64,000 nucleotides of DNA, from positions 248,001-312,000 of the forward strand of contig NZ_SAUF01000002.1 of assembly GCF_004023665.1 (NCBI RefSeq), read 5' to 3'. The notes under the pieces were generated by a model that searched no databases, had not been told where the DNA came from, and was given only the letters and a program-made list of their open reading frames with translations. Positions 35,339-44,865 of this stretch are shown here, one piece after another; position 1 is the first letter of the stretch, and each line of letters begins with the position of its first letter. Source of the stretch: Afifella aestuarii. Lineage in GTDB: Bacteria > Pseudomonadota > Alphaproteobacteria > Rhizobiales > Afifellaceae. Made by a program: the position numbers and the translations under genes.

Positions 35339-37056
35339 TATCAGCCCCAAAAAAACTGGAGCGGCCGCAATCGCGGCTGGTCGCCTTTCCAATTGTGATC
35401 CTCGCGCTCCTGGTGCTGCCGGTGATCGCCGGCCTCCTCGGTGCGGCGCTGCCGGCATTCGGCTATCTCCCTGTTCTCGGGCTTGAGGATTTTTCGCTTA
35501 AGTCCTTCATCGCGCTTCTCGGGGCGCCTGGCATTGGCGTCTCCCTCGCCCTCAGCCTGTGCGCGGGTTTGTGCACGACGATTCTAGCCTTTCTGGTGGT
35601 GATGGGCTTCGTCGCCGCCTGGCATGGGACGCGGGTCTTTCGCGTCTTTCGGCGCCTCATTGCGCCGCTCCTTTCTGTCCCGCATGCGGCGGCGGCCTTC
35701 GGACTTGCCTTCCTGATTGCACCGTCCGGCCTTCTGATGCGGGCGTTGTCGCCCTGGGCCAGCGGTTTCGAGCGGCCACCCGACTGGCTAATCGTGCATG
35801 ATCCGACTGGGCTTGCGATGACGGCGGGCCTTGTCGTGAAAGAGATCCCCTTCCTCTTCCTGATGGCCCTCGCAGCCCTTCCCCAGGTCGAGGCGGAGCC
35901 GCGCCTCAAAATGGCGCGGGCGCTCGGCTATGGGCGCGTCGCGGCCTTCCTTTTTTCCGTTCTGCCGGCGCTCTACGCTCAGCTCCGTCTGCCGATATTC
36001 GCCATCATCGCCTACGCCTGTTCCGTCGTCGATGTTGCTTTGATTCTCGGGCCGACGACGCCGGCCCCACTCGCCGTGCGCATCCTGCAATGGCAGTCGG
36101 ATCCCGACCTGTCGTTGCGGAGCCTCGCAGCTGCCGGCGCGTTGGCTCAGTTTGCGCTCGCCTTTTTTGCCATTTGCGTGTGGCTCGCTCTCGAATGGCT
36201 CGTCGCCAGGGTCGGAGCGAAGCTGATGGCGTCGGGTCACCGCTTTCGCCGCGACGGTTTTGTCCGCCATCTGGCGGGAGCGACGATGAGCCTTGCCGGC
36301 GGCCTCGTCCTCGCCGGTCTTGCCACGCTGGCACTTTGGTCAATCGCCAGCTTTTGGGCTTTCCCTGACATTTGGCCGAATGCGCTGACCCTCGACACCT
36401 GGCGCAGCGTGGGGGCGACGCTGGGAGGGCCTCTCGACAACGCCCTTCTGATCGCCGGGCTCTCCTCCCTCCTGGCCGTCGTCCTTGCTCTCGGTGCGCT
36501 GGAATATGAGACCCGCACCGGCGGAACGACGACCACGCGGATGCTGGTCGCGCTTTATCTGCCGCTTCTCGTGCCGCAGATCGCCTTTCTCTTCGGCCTC
36601 GACATGCTTCTCGTCTCGCTGCGCCTCGATGGCTGGCTTTTGGCCGTCATCCTCGCGCATCTCGTCTTTGTCTTCCCGTATGTGCTTCTTTCCCTCTCGC
36701 AGCCCTGGCATGCGCTCGATCCGCGTTACGCTTTGATCGCGCGGAGTCTCGGGCGCAGTGCGGACGCCGTCTTCTGGAAGATCCGGCTGCCGATGCTGTC
36801 TCGTGCGATCGCGACCGCGACGGCGCTTGGTTTCGCCGTTTCGATCTCGCTTTATCTGCCGACGCTCCTGATCGGTGCCGGGCGCTGGCCAACGGTGACG
36901 ACCGAGGCTGTGGCCCTGTCCTCGGGTGGTGATCGGCGCATTACGGCTGCGACCGCGCTCGTTCAAGCCTTTCTCCCCTTCTTTGGCTTCGGACTTGCAG
37001 CCTTGGTTCCCGCCTTGCTTTTTCGCCGCCGCGCGGCCATGCGTGCGGGCGGATGA
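35308..37056 (+). CDS. ABC transporter permease, YnjC family (two fused permease domains)
   Basis: 582 residues, with about twelve membrane helices in two copies of the binding-protein-dependent permease domain. The EAA-type coupling loops can be seen near KMARALGYGRVAAFLFSVLP in the first half and ALIARSLGRSADAVFWKI in the second. The ATG at 35308 follows GGAGACAG and overlaps the end of the binding-protein gene, so translation is coupled. Its own stop overlaps the ATPase start by 4 nt. It forms the channel of the ynjBCD-type importer. Confidence 0.87.
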   Translation: MGAALRSWPIISAPKKLERPQSRLVAFPIVILALLVLPVIAGLLGAALPAFGYLPVLGLEDFSLKSFIALLGAPGIGVSLALSLCAGLCTTILAFLVVMGFVAAWHGTRVFRVFRRLIAPLLSVPHAAAAFGLAFLIAPSGLLMRALSPWASGFERPPDWLIVHDPTGLAMTAGLVVKEIPFLFLMALAALPQVEAEPRLKMARALGYGRVAAFLFSVLPALYAQLRLPIFAIIAYACSVVDVALILGPTTPAPLAVRILQWQSDPDLSLRSLAAAGALAQFALAFFAICVWLALEWLVARVGAKLMASGHRFRRDGFVRHLAGATMSLAGGLVLAGLATLALWSIASFWAFPDIWPNALTLDTWRSVGATLGGPLDNALLIAGLSSLLAVVLALGALEYETRTGGTTTTRMLVALYLPLLVPQIAFLFGLDMLLVSLRLDGWLLAVILAHLVFVFPYVLLSLSQPWHALDPRYALIARSLGRSADAVFWKIRLPMLSRAIATATALGFAVSISLYLPTLLIGAGRWPTVTTEAVALSSGGDRRITAATALVQAFLPFFGFGLAALVPALLFRRRAAMRAGG

Positions 37057-37718
37057 TCTCAGCTCCCGAAGCAACCGATGCCCTGACCCTTTCGCAGGTG
37101 AGGATCAGCCTCGCGGGCAGGCTCCTTCTGTCCGTCGACAAGACGATCCGACCGGGTGAGGTCCTGACCGTGATGGGGCCTTCGGGCTCCGGTAAATCGA
37201 CGCTTCTCGCGTTTGCTGCCGGTTTTCTCGATCCGATTTTTGCGGTCGAAGGGCGCGTGCTTTTGGCTGGCGAAGACGTGACTGACCGGCCGGCCGAAGC
37301 GCGCCAGATGGGCCTTCTCTTTCAGGATCCTCTGCTTTTCCCGCACCTGTCAGTGGCCGGCAATCTTCTCTTCGGCCTACGGCCCGGCTCCTCTCGTGAG
37401 GGGCGTCAGGAAACCGTGTCGGGAGCCCTTGCCGAGGTCGGACTTGAGGGCATGGAAGGCCGCGACCCGGCGACACTCTCCGGTGGGCAGAGGGCACGCA
37501 TCGCGCTTCTTCGCACCCTCCTGTCGCGCCCTCGCGCGCTTCTCCTCGACGAGCCGTTTTCGAAGCTCGATGTGGCGCTTCGCGATCAGATGCGCCGTCT
37601 CGTCTTCGACGAGGCCGGCAAGCGCAATCTCCCGGTTCTTTTGGTGACGCATGACCACCAGGACGCTGCGGCAGCCGGGGGGCCGGTCATCGAGCTTGGT
37701 GGAGCGAGCGGGGAATGA
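37053..37718 (+). CDS. ABC transporter ATP-binding protein, YnjD family
   Basis: 221 residues, one ABC domain: Walker A GPSGSGKST at 42-50, Q-loop LFQDPLLFPHL, signature LSGGQRARIAL, Walker B LLLDEPFSKLD and H-loop VTHDHQDA. It powers the importer encoded just upstream. Its ATG overlaps the permease stop, and its stop in turn overlaps the start of hrpB (ATGA), so all four genes are on one coupled message. Confidence 0.9.
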   Translation: MISAPEATDALTLSQVRISLAGRLLLSVDKTIRPGEVLTVMGPSGSGKSTLLAFAAGFLDPIFAVEGRVLLAGEDVTDRPAEARQMGLLFQDPLLFPHLSVAGNLLFGLRPGSSREGRQETVSGALAEVGLEGMEGRDPATLSGGQRARIALLRTLLSRPRALLLDEPFSKLDVALRDQMRRLVFDEAGKRNLPVLLVTHDHQDAAAAGGPVIELGGASGE

Positions 37719-40174
37719 ACGCCTCGCGGCTGCCGGTCGAGGAGGCGCTTCCTGCGCTGTTTGAAGCCTTGCGCGCGCCGGGTGCTGCCGTCCTCATCGC
37801 ACCGACCGGCGCCGGCAAGACGACGCGCGTACCGCTTGCGCTGCTTGAGGAGGGTCTGGCAGAGGGCGGCCGGATCATCGTCGTCGAACCGCGCCGGCTT
37901 GCGGCGCGCGCGGCCGCCTCTCGCATGGCACAAATGCTCGGCGAAGAGGTGGGTGGGACGGTTGGCTACCGCGTGCGCATGGAAAGCCGCATTTCCCGCG
38001 CAACCCGCATCGAGCTCGTCACCGGCGGCGTCTTCGTGCGTATGATCCTTGATGATCCGGGCCTTGAGGGGATCGGCGCCATTCTCTTCGACGAGGTGCA
38101 TGAGCGCTCGATCGATGCCGATCTCGGTGTGGCGCTCGCCCTCGATGCCCGCTCTGCGCTGCGCCCGGATGTGAAGCTCTGCGCGATGTCGGCGACGGTC
38201 GACGGAGCGCGCTTTTCCGCGCTCTTCGGTGATGCGCCGGTGGTCGAGAGCGCCGGCCGGCTCTTTCCCGTTGAGACTCGCTACCTCGGCCAGGCTCCGC
38301 ACAGGCGGACCGAAGACGGCGTGGAAGCCGCAATCCTGCAGGCTCTGCGCGAGGAGGAGGGGAGCGTCCTCGCTTTTCTGCCCGGCCAGGGGGAGATCCT
38401 GCGTCTTGCCGACCGGCTTTCCGGCAAAGTTGGGAAAAATGTCGAGATTGCACCGCTTTACGGCGCACTCGACCTGAAAGACCAGGACAGAGCGGTGCGT
38501 TGCGCACCTGCCGGGCGGCGCAAGGTCGTCCTGGCGAGCGCGATCGCCGAGACGTCGCTGACGATCGAGGGCGTGCGCATCGTCGTCGACAGCGGGCTGT
38601 CACGGCGCCCGCGCTATGACCCGGGCTCCGGCCTCACGCGGCTCGAGACGGTGCGGGTGTCGCGCGCGGCCGCCGATCAGCGCCGAGGACGGGCGGGGCG
38701 CACCGAGCCGGGCCTTTGCTTGCGGCTCTGGGACGAGCCGCAGAATACCGGGCTCATGCCCTTCGACCGACCGGAAATCCTGGAGGCGGAGCTCTCCGCC
38801 TTCGTGCTGTCGCTTCTCTCCTGGGGGGTGCGCGAGCCTGATGCGCTCGCCTGGCTCGATCCGCCGCCAAAGGCCGCCTTTTCGGAGGCGATGGAGCTCC
38901 TTTCCCGCCTCGGCGCGGTCGACCGCTCAGGCCTGATTTCCGAACATGGAAAGGCACTGGCGGCATTCCCGCTCGCCCCGCGGCTTGCCCATATGATCCT
39001 TGCGGCGGCCGAAAACGGCGCGGCGCGGGAAGCCGCAGAGATCGCGGTTCTCGTGTCAGAACAAGGGCTTGGCGGGCGCTCGACGGACCTTCATCACCGC
39101 CTCTCGATCGTCCGCGGCGCGCGCGGGGGGCGGGGGGCGAAGGCGCGCGAGGCGGCGAGGCGGTGGGCGCGACTGGCGGAGGAGACGGTCGGGCGAAAGC
39201 CGCGAGAGGGGGCGACCTCGGCGGGGCTTCATCTCGCCGCCGCATGGCCGGAAAGGATCGCAAAATCGCGCGGGCCGGGCGGCCGCTTTTTGATGGCGAA
39301 CGGCCGCGGCGCCTATGTCGACGAGGACGATCCCCTTGCAGCAGAAGAGTTTTTGGCGATCGCCGAGGTCCAGGGCGGCGGCGCCGATGCGCGTATTCTG
39401 CTCGCCGCACCGCTGACCCGGGGCGAGATCGAGGCGGTTTTCGAGATTTCAGAAGACGATGAGTTTTCTTATGATTCGGCGGCGGATCGCATCAATGCGC
39501 GGCGTGTGCGCCGGCTGGGCGCGCTGGTCATTTCCGCTAAGCCTTTGAAATCATTTAATCCGGAAAAGGCGGCCGCGCTTCTCGCCGGGGCGGCGCTGAA
39601 GAGTGGGCTGGAGGCGCTGCCCTGGCCCGACGAAACCCGGCAAATGTTTGATCGCATTGGCTTTTTGCGCCAGCATGAAGGCGACGCCTGGCCCGACCTC
39701 TCCGACGAGGCCCTGGCCGAGCGCGCCGAGGAATGGCTTCTGCCTTTGGCGGGGACAAGTCTCTCGCTCGGCGGAATCAGCCGAGACTCGGTGAAAGAGG
39801 CGACTCAACCGCTGATTCCGTGGTCTCTGCTCAAAGAGCTCGATCGCAAGGCGCCGGCGACGTTCGTCGCGCCATCCGGCCGCGAGGTCGCGATCGATTA
39901 TTCGGGAGAGACGCCGACGGTCGCGATCACACCGCAGAATCTTTTTTCGCTCGATGTACATCCGAGGATTCTGGACGGGCGCCTGCCGCTCACCTTCGAG
40001 CTTCTATCCCCGGCCGGACGGCCGATGCAGGTGACGCAGGATCTCCCCGGCTTCTGGCGCGGCTCGTGGCGCGACGTGCGCGCGGAGATGCGCGGCCGCT
40101 ATCTGAAACACGACTGGCCGGAAGACCCGGCGACGGCCGCCCCCTCGACCGGGGCGAAACGACGCAAGGGCTGA
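37715..40174 (+). CDS. hrpB: ATP-dependent helicase HrpB
   Basis: 819-residue DEAH-box helicase. Motif I is APTGAGKT at 29-36, motif II DEVH, motif III SAT, and motif VI QRRGRAGR, followed by the HA2 and HrpB C-terminal domains (APSGREVAIDYS). HrpB is a widespread RNA helicase-like protein of unclear role. Here its start overlaps the stop of an ABC ATPase gene, which ties it to a transport operon, an odd partner. Codons in the middle are very GC-rich (Arg/Ala/Gly blocks around 39120-39200). Confidence 0.92.
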   Translation: MNASRLPVEEALPALFEALRAPGAAVLIAPTGAGKTTRVPLALLEEGLAEGGRIIVVEPRRLAARAAASRMAQMLGEEVGGTVGYRVRMESRISRATRIELVTGGVFVRMILDDPGLEGIGAILFDEVHERSIDADLGVALALDARSALRPDVKLCAMSATVDGARFSALFGDAPVVESAGRLFPVETRYLGQAPHRRTEDGVEAAILQALREEEGSVLAFLPGQGEILRLADRLSGKVGKNVEIAPLYGALDLKDQDRAVRCAPAGRRKVVLASAIAETSLTIEGVRIVVDSGLSRRPRYDPGSGLTRLETVRVSRAAADQRRGRAGRTEPGLCLRLWDEPQNTGLMPFDRPEILEAELSAFVLSLLSWGVREPDALAWLDPPPKAAFSEAMELLSRLGAVDRSGLISEHGKALAAFPLAPRLAHMILAAAENGAAREAAEIAVLVSEQGLGGRSTDLHHRLSIVRGARGGRGAKAREAARRWARLAEETVGRKPREGATSAGLHLAAAWPERIAKSRGPGGRFLMANGRGAYVDEDDPLAAEEFLAIAEVQGGGADARILLAAPLTRGEIEAVFEISEDDEFSYDSAADRINARRVRRLGALVISAKPLKSFNPEKAAALLAGAALKSGLEALPWPDETRQMFDRIGFLRQHEGDAWPDLSDEALAERAEEWLLPLAGTSLSLGGISRDSVKEATQPLIPWSLLKELDRKAPATFVAPSGREVAIDYSGETPTVAITPQNLFSLDVHPRILDGRLPLTFELLSPAGRPMQVTQDLPGFWRGSWRDVRAEMRGRYLKHDWPEDPATAAPSTGAKRRKG

Positions 40175-40189
40175 GCCGGCTTGAAGTCG

Positions 40190-41215
40190 CTAGCGCCAGC
40201 GGCGGCGGTCGAGCGGCACGGAGAAGTTTTCCGGCGCCCGCGCGAAGGCAGCAAGGCCGGTGAGCGCCGGCTGCTCGGCCGTGACGAGGCGGGTCGGGAT
40301 CTGCCGCATCAGGTTTTCGTGCGGATATTTCGCTTCGAAGGCGTGGCGGAATTCGCCCTCTTTGAGGAGAAGCGCGATGCGCGGGGCGATGCCGCCGGCG
40401 ATGAAGACGCCGCCCGTCGCCATGAAGACGAGGGCAAGGTCGCCCGCCACACGCCCGAGGAGGCGGCAATAGAGCGTCATGGTGGCAAGCGCGAGCGGAT
40501 CCTGACCGCCAAGTGCCGCATTCGTCACCTCCGCCGGTGTTGAAAGGCTTGCGGCAAGCCCGCGTGCGGCAGCCACGGCCCGGTAAAGCCGCGGAATGCC
40601 GCGCCCGGCCAAAAGCGCCTCGGCGGAGATGCGCCCGCCCTCCTTTTCGATATGCGGCCAGATCGGGAATTCGTCGTCGGCATCCGGCCCGAGCGCCACA
40701 TGCCCGCCTTCGCCCGGCACCGGCGTCCACAGGCCCGAGGCATAGACGAGGCCGGCGACGCCGAGCCCGGTGCCGGGGCCGAGAACGACGCGGCAATTTT
40801 CTTGCGGCGCGAGCTCCGGCCCGATCGCCTCGGTCGTCATGCCGGGATCGTCGAGCGCGGAGATCGCCAGCGCCTGCGCCTCGAAATCGTTGAGAAGCGC
40901 GACGTCTTCGATGCCGGTCGCCGCCATCACGTCGCGCGGACGGATGATCCACTCGGCATTGGTGAGATCGACCTCGTCGCCGTCGATCGGTCCGGCGAGC
41001 GCAAAGAGCGCCGAACGCGGCCGGATGTCGGTCTGGGCGAGGACCGCCGCCCGGACGGCACTCTCGATATCGGGAAAGTCGCCCGTCCGGACCGGCGCGA
41101 AGTGGAGCACCTCCTCGTCCCTGCCGGGAAGAAGCGCAAAGCGGGCATTGGTGCCGCCGATATCACCGAGAAGGACGGGAAAGGCGAGTGTTTCGATCTT
41201 GTGGGAAGACGCCAT
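40190..41215 (-). CDS. glk: glucokinase
   Basis: 341 residues, bacterial glucokinase of the ROK-independent Glk type. The phosphate-binding GDIGGTNARFAL lies near residue 17, and the sugar/ATP segments VVLGPGTGLGVAGL and GEGGHVALGP follow, with FIAGGIAPRIA near the C-terminus. It phosphorylates glucose with ATP. The ATG at 41215 was chosen by family alignment; the frame is open to 41257. It is convergent with hrpB and divergent from the nucleoside-binding protein gene. Confidence 0.92.
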   Translation of the reverse strand: MASSHKIETLAFPVLLGDIGGTNARFALLPGRDEEVLHFAPVRTGDFPDIESAVRAAVLAQTDIRPRSALFALAGPIDGDEVDLTNAEWIIRPRDVMAATGIEDVALLNDFEAQALAISALDDPGMTTEAIGPELAPQENCRVVLGPGTGLGVAGLVYASGLWTPVPGEGGHVALGPDADDEFPIWPHIEKEGGRISAEALLAGRGIPRLYRAVAAARGLAASLSTPAEVTNAALGGQDPLALATMTLYCRLLGRVAGDLALVFMATGGVFIAGGIAPRIALLLKEGEFRHAFEAKYPHENLMRQIPTRLVTAEQPALTGLAAFARAPENFSVPLDRRRWR

Positions 41216-41331
41216 ATCGAACCTGGATGAGCCTGATAAAGGAGGTGCAACGCACATGAGCCCATGTCAATCTGAGGCCCATGGCAACCTGGGCGGCAAA
41301 GCCGCCAGCGAAGACTTCAAGGGAGAACGGA

Positions 41332-42354
41332 ATGGGTCTCATACGGTTCGCGACCGGCGCTTTTGCAGCATGCGCCATGGCGATATCGGCCGGCCAGGCG
41401 CTGGCGCAGGATTTCAAGCCGGCGATCGTCTATGATCTCGGCGGCAAATTCGACAAGAGCTTCAACGAGGCGGCGCATATCGGCGCGGAGCGCTTCAAGG
41501 AAGAGACCGGGACTGACTACCGCGACTTCGAATTGCAGAACGATTCGCAGCGTGAGCAGGCGCTCCGCCGCTTCGCCCAGCGCGGCTTCGATCCTGTGAT
41601 CGGCATCGGTTTCTCGCAGGCCCAGGCGATCGAAAAGGTGGCGGAGGAATATCCCGGGACGAAATTCGCCATCATCGATGCGGTCGTCGACGAGCCGAAT
41701 GTGCGCTCCATCGTCTTCAAGGAGCATGAGGGCTCCTATCTCGTCGGCATGCTGGCCGCGATGGCCTCGAAAACCGGCAAGATCGGCTTCATCGGCGGCA
41801 TGGACATTCCGCTCATCCGCAAGTTCGAATGCGGCTATGTCGAAGGCGCCAAAGCCGTGAACCCCGATATCGAGATCTACGCCAACATGACCGGCACGAC
41901 GGGGGCTGCCTGGAACGATCCGGTGAAGGGCGGCGAGCTTGCCAAGAGCCAGTTCGACCGCGGCGCCGACGTCGTCTATCACGCCGCCGGCGGCACCGGC
42001 ATCGGCGTGCTGCAGGCGGCCGCCGACGAAGGCAAGCTCGGCATTGGCGTCGATTCCAACCAGAACATGCTGCATCCGGGCTCGGTTCTGACCTCGATGG
42101 TGAAGCGCGTCGACAACGCCGTCTATCAGGCGTTCGAGGACGTTCAGAACGGCGTCTCGATGGAAGAATGGGGCGGCGTGCAGAACCTCGGCCTCGCCGA
42201 AGACGGCGTCGCCTGGGCGCTGGATGATTCCAACAATGACCTCATCACCGACGAGATGAAGACCAAGGTGGAAGACGCGTCTGCAAAGATCACCTCGGGC
42301 GAAATCAAGGTGCACGATTACATGTCGGACAATTCGTGCCCTGCGATGAAGTAA
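41332..42354 (+). CDS. BMP-family nucleoside-binding protein (ABC transporter receptor)
   Basis: 340 residues, signal peptide ending near Ala-Leu-Ala (25). The BMP fold shows GGKFDKSFNEAAHIGAERF, IGIGFSQAQAIEKVAEEYP, FKEHEGSYLVGMLAA and GVDSNQNMLHPGSVLTSM. BMP/PnrA receptors bind purine nucleosides. No lipobox cysteine is present, so it is probably soluble in the periplasm. The matching ATPase and permeases are 5.4 kb downstream on the same strand, after a block of unrelated genes. The ATG follows AAGGGAGAACGGA. Confidence 0.92.
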   Translation: MGLIRFATGAFAACAMAISAGQALAQDFKPAIVYDLGGKFDKSFNEAAHIGAERFKEETGTDYRDFELQNDSQREQALRRFAQRGFDPVIGIGFSQAQAIEKVAEEYPGTKFAIIDAVVDEPNVRSIVFKEHEGSYLVGMLAAMASKTGKIGFIGGMDIPLIRKFECGYVEGAKAVNPDIEIYANMTGTTGAAWNDPVKGGELAKSQFDRGADVVYHAAGGTGIGVLQAAADEGKLGIGVDSNQNMLHPGSVLTSMVKRVDNAVYQAFEDVQNGVSMEEWGGVQNLGLAEDGVAWALDDSNNDLITDEMKTKVEDASAKITSGEIKVHDYMSDNSCPAMK

Positions 42355-42420
42355 ACGCGGGGTGCGCGGATCTTAGGATTGGCGACTTCCCACTTGCTTC
42401 AAACCGGCTAAGATCAGCCC

Positions 42421-43131
42421 ATGGACGCGCGTGTATCTGAAAAGGTGAGCGGCTTTCCGTTCGGGATCGGGGCCTATTCGGCGCCTGAAGCCGCGCGTCT
42501 TTTGAAGACCTCGCCGGCCAAGATCCGCCGCTGGCTTTCCGGCTACAGCTATCGTCGCGACGGCCTTCGCCGCGACGTGCCGCCTTTTTGGGAATCGGAA
42601 TTGGCGGAATTCGACGAAGCTCTGGAGCTCGGTTTCCGCGACCTCGTCGAGTTGCGCTTCGTCAAAGCGTTTCTGGATGCCGGCCTCGGCTTGAAGACCA
42701 TCCGCACGTGCCTCGCTCGGGCGCAGGAGATCGTCGGCGAGACACACGCCTTTTCGACGCGGCGTTTCCGAACCGACGGTGAAACCATTTTTCTGAAATC
42801 GCTCCGCGAAAGCGGAGAGGCGGAGCTTCTCGATCTGAAGAAGGGGCAATATGCCTTCGGCCGGATCGTGGAGCGCACGTTCAAGGACCTCGATCTGGAA
42901 GACGAGGCCGTCGTGCGGTGGCGGCCGTTTCACGGCAGGGATTCCATCGTCATCGATCCGGAGCGTTCTTTCGGCAAGCCGATCACTGCCGCTTCCGGCG
43001 TGCCGACCGCGGCCCTTGCTGATGCGGTCGAGGCTGAGGGCTCGGTGAAGCGGGTGGCGTATTTCTTCGAGGTGGCGCCCGAAATCGTCCGCGATGCCGT
43101 CCGCTTCGAGCAAGACCTGAAGGCGGCGTGA
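42421..43131 (+). CDS. DUF433 domain protein with MerR-like HTH (antitoxin-like)
   Basis: 236 residues. Residues 15-50 hold a MerR-like helix-turn-helix (YSAPEAARLLKTSPAKIRRW). The C-terminal part contains a DUF433-type motif (VRWRPFHGRDSIVIDPERSFGKPITAASGVPTA ending in VKRVAYFFEVAPEIVRDAVRFEQ). DUF433 proteins are often the antitoxin of a pair with a DUF5615 PIN-like toxin. Here the following frame begins by overlapping the stop (GTGA) with a toxin-like start but breaks after 21 codons. The gene lies 66 bp after the BMP-family gene. Confidence 0.82.
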   Translation: MDARVSEKVSGFPFGIGAYSAPEAARLLKTSPAKIRRWLSGYSYRRDGLRRDVPPFWESELAEFDEALELGFRDLVELRFVKAFLDAGLGLKTIRTCLARAQEIVGETHAFSTRRFRTDGETIFLKSLRESGEAELLDLKKGQYAFGRIVERTFKDLDLEDEAVVRWRPFHGRDSIVIDPERSFGKPITAASGVPTAALADAVEAEGSVKRVAYFFEVAPEIVRDAVRFEQDLKAA

Positions 43132-43281
43132 AGGTTCTGATCGACGAGAACCTTCCTCCGGCATTCGCTCGCGCGCTCAATGAGCGATGTTAGAGCTTCC
43201 GATGAAGAGCACGCGCCTGCGGCAGATCCGGGAACGGTGAGAGGTCCGATGCCGAGCCTCATTCTCGTTATGGCGCTTCGA
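43128..43281 (+). pseudogene. decayed DUF5615 PIN-like toxin remnant
   Basis: A GTG overlapping the DUF433 stop opens with VKVLIDENLPPAFARALNERC, the usual DUF5615 start, then hits a TAG at 43191-43193. In another frame after that stop, the segment ASDEEHAPAADPG (about 43195) and the segment GPMPSLILVMA look like the family's later ASDEE and P-K-V-I-W pieces with material missing between. I read this as a deletion and frameshift remnant. No complete toxin remains. Boundaries are approximate. Confidence 0.55.
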
Positions 43282-43433
43282 CCCGCCGGTGCGACCGTCT
43301 GAAAACTTTGAGACGCGTCGGTCGATCAGACCGACGGCAAGCGAGGGGCTGGAAGGTCGCCGCGCTCAACGCTTATAACCCGCGCGAGGCTGCGCTCAAA
43401 ACCGCGTAGACCGAAAGGCAGAGCGGGGGCGCG

Positions 43434-44855
43434 GTGGTCTTTTCTTCTCAGGTCTTCGTCTTCTTTTTCCTGCCGGCGGCGCTTTTCGCCGGCATTGCGA
43501 CACGCCACAGCCGCTACTTTCCGCTCACCGTGTTTTTGTCGAGCATGGTGTTCTTCTTCTGGTCGTCGGGGGCGCTGACGCTCGTCTTCCTGGCGAGCAT
43601 CACCATCAATTTTCTCGGCGCGCTGTTGATCGACAAAACCCGCAGTCGCGGCGTTCTGATCGGTGTCGTGGCGGCGAACCTCGCGATCCTCGGCTTCTTC
43701 AAATATACGGCCTTCCTGCTCTCCAACGTGGATCTGACCGGGCTCGAATTCGCCAAGGGCTTTGCCGCCGACATCGTCCTGCCGATCGGCATCTCGTTCT
43801 ATACGTTTCAGGGCATTTCTTACGTCATCGACGTCTGGCGCGGGGAGGTGGCGGCGGCGCGCAACCCGATCCTCTTCGGCGCCTATCAATCGTTCTTCCC
43901 GCAGCTGATCGCCGGCCCGATCGTGCGCTACCGCGATGTCGCCGCAGATTTCCGTGCGCCTTCCGCCTCGTTCGACCTCTTCAATGCCGGTGCCTGCCGT
44001 TTCATGATGGGCCTGACGAAGAAGGTGATCATCGCCGACACGGCGGCGCGGGCGGCCGACGCGGCCTTCGGCGTGGCGAATGGCGACGTGACCTTCGCCA
44101 CCGCCTGGATCGGCGCCATCGCCTACACGATCCAGATCTATTTCGATTTCTCAGGCTATTCCGATATGGCGATCGGCATCGCCATGATGTTCGGCATCCG
44201 CTTTCGCGAGAATTTCAACCATCCTTATGCGGCCAAAACGGTGACGGAGTTCTGGCGCCGCTGGCACATCTCGCTGTCGACCTGGTTTCGCGACTATCTC
44301 TACATCCCGCTCGGCGGCAACCGCCGCGGCCCGGCCCGCACTTACGCCAATCTGGCGATCGTCTTCTTCGCCACGGGGCTCTGGCACGGCGCCGCCTGGA
44401 CCTTCGTTCTCTGGGGCCTTTATCACGGCGCCTTCCTGATCCTGGAGCGGCTCGTCTGGGGGCGGCAGGCGGGGGATCAGCGCGGCGCGCTTGTGCGCCT
44501 TGTCTATCTGGCGCCGGTGGTGGTGGTCGGCTGGGTCCTCTTCAAGGCGAACGATCTCGCGCAGTTTGCGGCCTTCCTGAAGGCGATGGCCTCTCCGCTC
44601 GCCGGCGATGCCTGGTCGCTCGCACCACTGATGGTGGGCGCGCTGACGCCGCTCACCGTTCTCGTCCTGCTTCTGGCGAGCGCGGCGGCGCTCGCCCAGG
44701 GCCAGTACACGCCGCTCGGTGTCGTCGTCGCACGGCCGGCCCGCTCCCGCTTCGCCGAGCCGGCGCGTGCCCTCTTCATCGCCGCAACGGGCCTGCTGCT
44801 GGCGCTTTTCATCTTGCCGCAGGCCTATTCGCCCTTCCTCTATTTCCGCTTCTAG
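43434..44855 (+). CDS. MBOAT-family O-acyltransferase (AlgI-like)
   Basis: 473 residues and about ten membrane helices. The membrane-bound O-acyltransferase hallmarks are the FGIRFRENFNHPY segment, FWRRWHISLSTWFRDYLYIP and the catalytic His in GLWHGAAWTFVLWGLYHG. AlgI-type enzymes bring acetyl groups across the membrane for O-acetylation of an exported polysaccharide. It is paired with an AlgJ/AlgX-type gene 10 bp downstream. The start is GTG at 43434 with a GGGGGCGCG site upstream. Which polymer is acetylated is not visible here. Confidence 0.9.
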   Translation: MVFSSQVFVFFFLPAALFAGIATRHSRYFPLTVFLSSMVFFFWSSGALTLVFLASITINFLGALLIDKTRSRGVLIGVVAANLAILGFFKYTAFLLSNVDLTGLEFAKGFAADIVLPIGISFYTFQGISYVIDVWRGEVAAARNPILFGAYQSFFPQLIAGPIVRYRDVAADFRAPSASFDLFNAGACRFMMGLTKKVIIADTAARAADAAFGVANGDVTFATAWIGAIAYTIQIYFDFSGYSDMAIGIAMMFGIRFRENFNHPYAAKTVTEFWRRWHISLSTWFRDYLYIPLGGNRRGPARTYANLAIVFFATGLWHGAAWTFVLWGLYHGAFLILERLVWGRQAGDQRGALVRLVYLAPVVVVGWVLFKANDLAQFAAFLKAMASPLAGDAWSLAPLMVGALTPLTVLVLLLASAAALAQGQYTPLGVVVARPARSRFAEPARALFIAATGLLLALFILPQAYSPFLYFRF

Positions 44856-44865
44856 GACGAGGACG

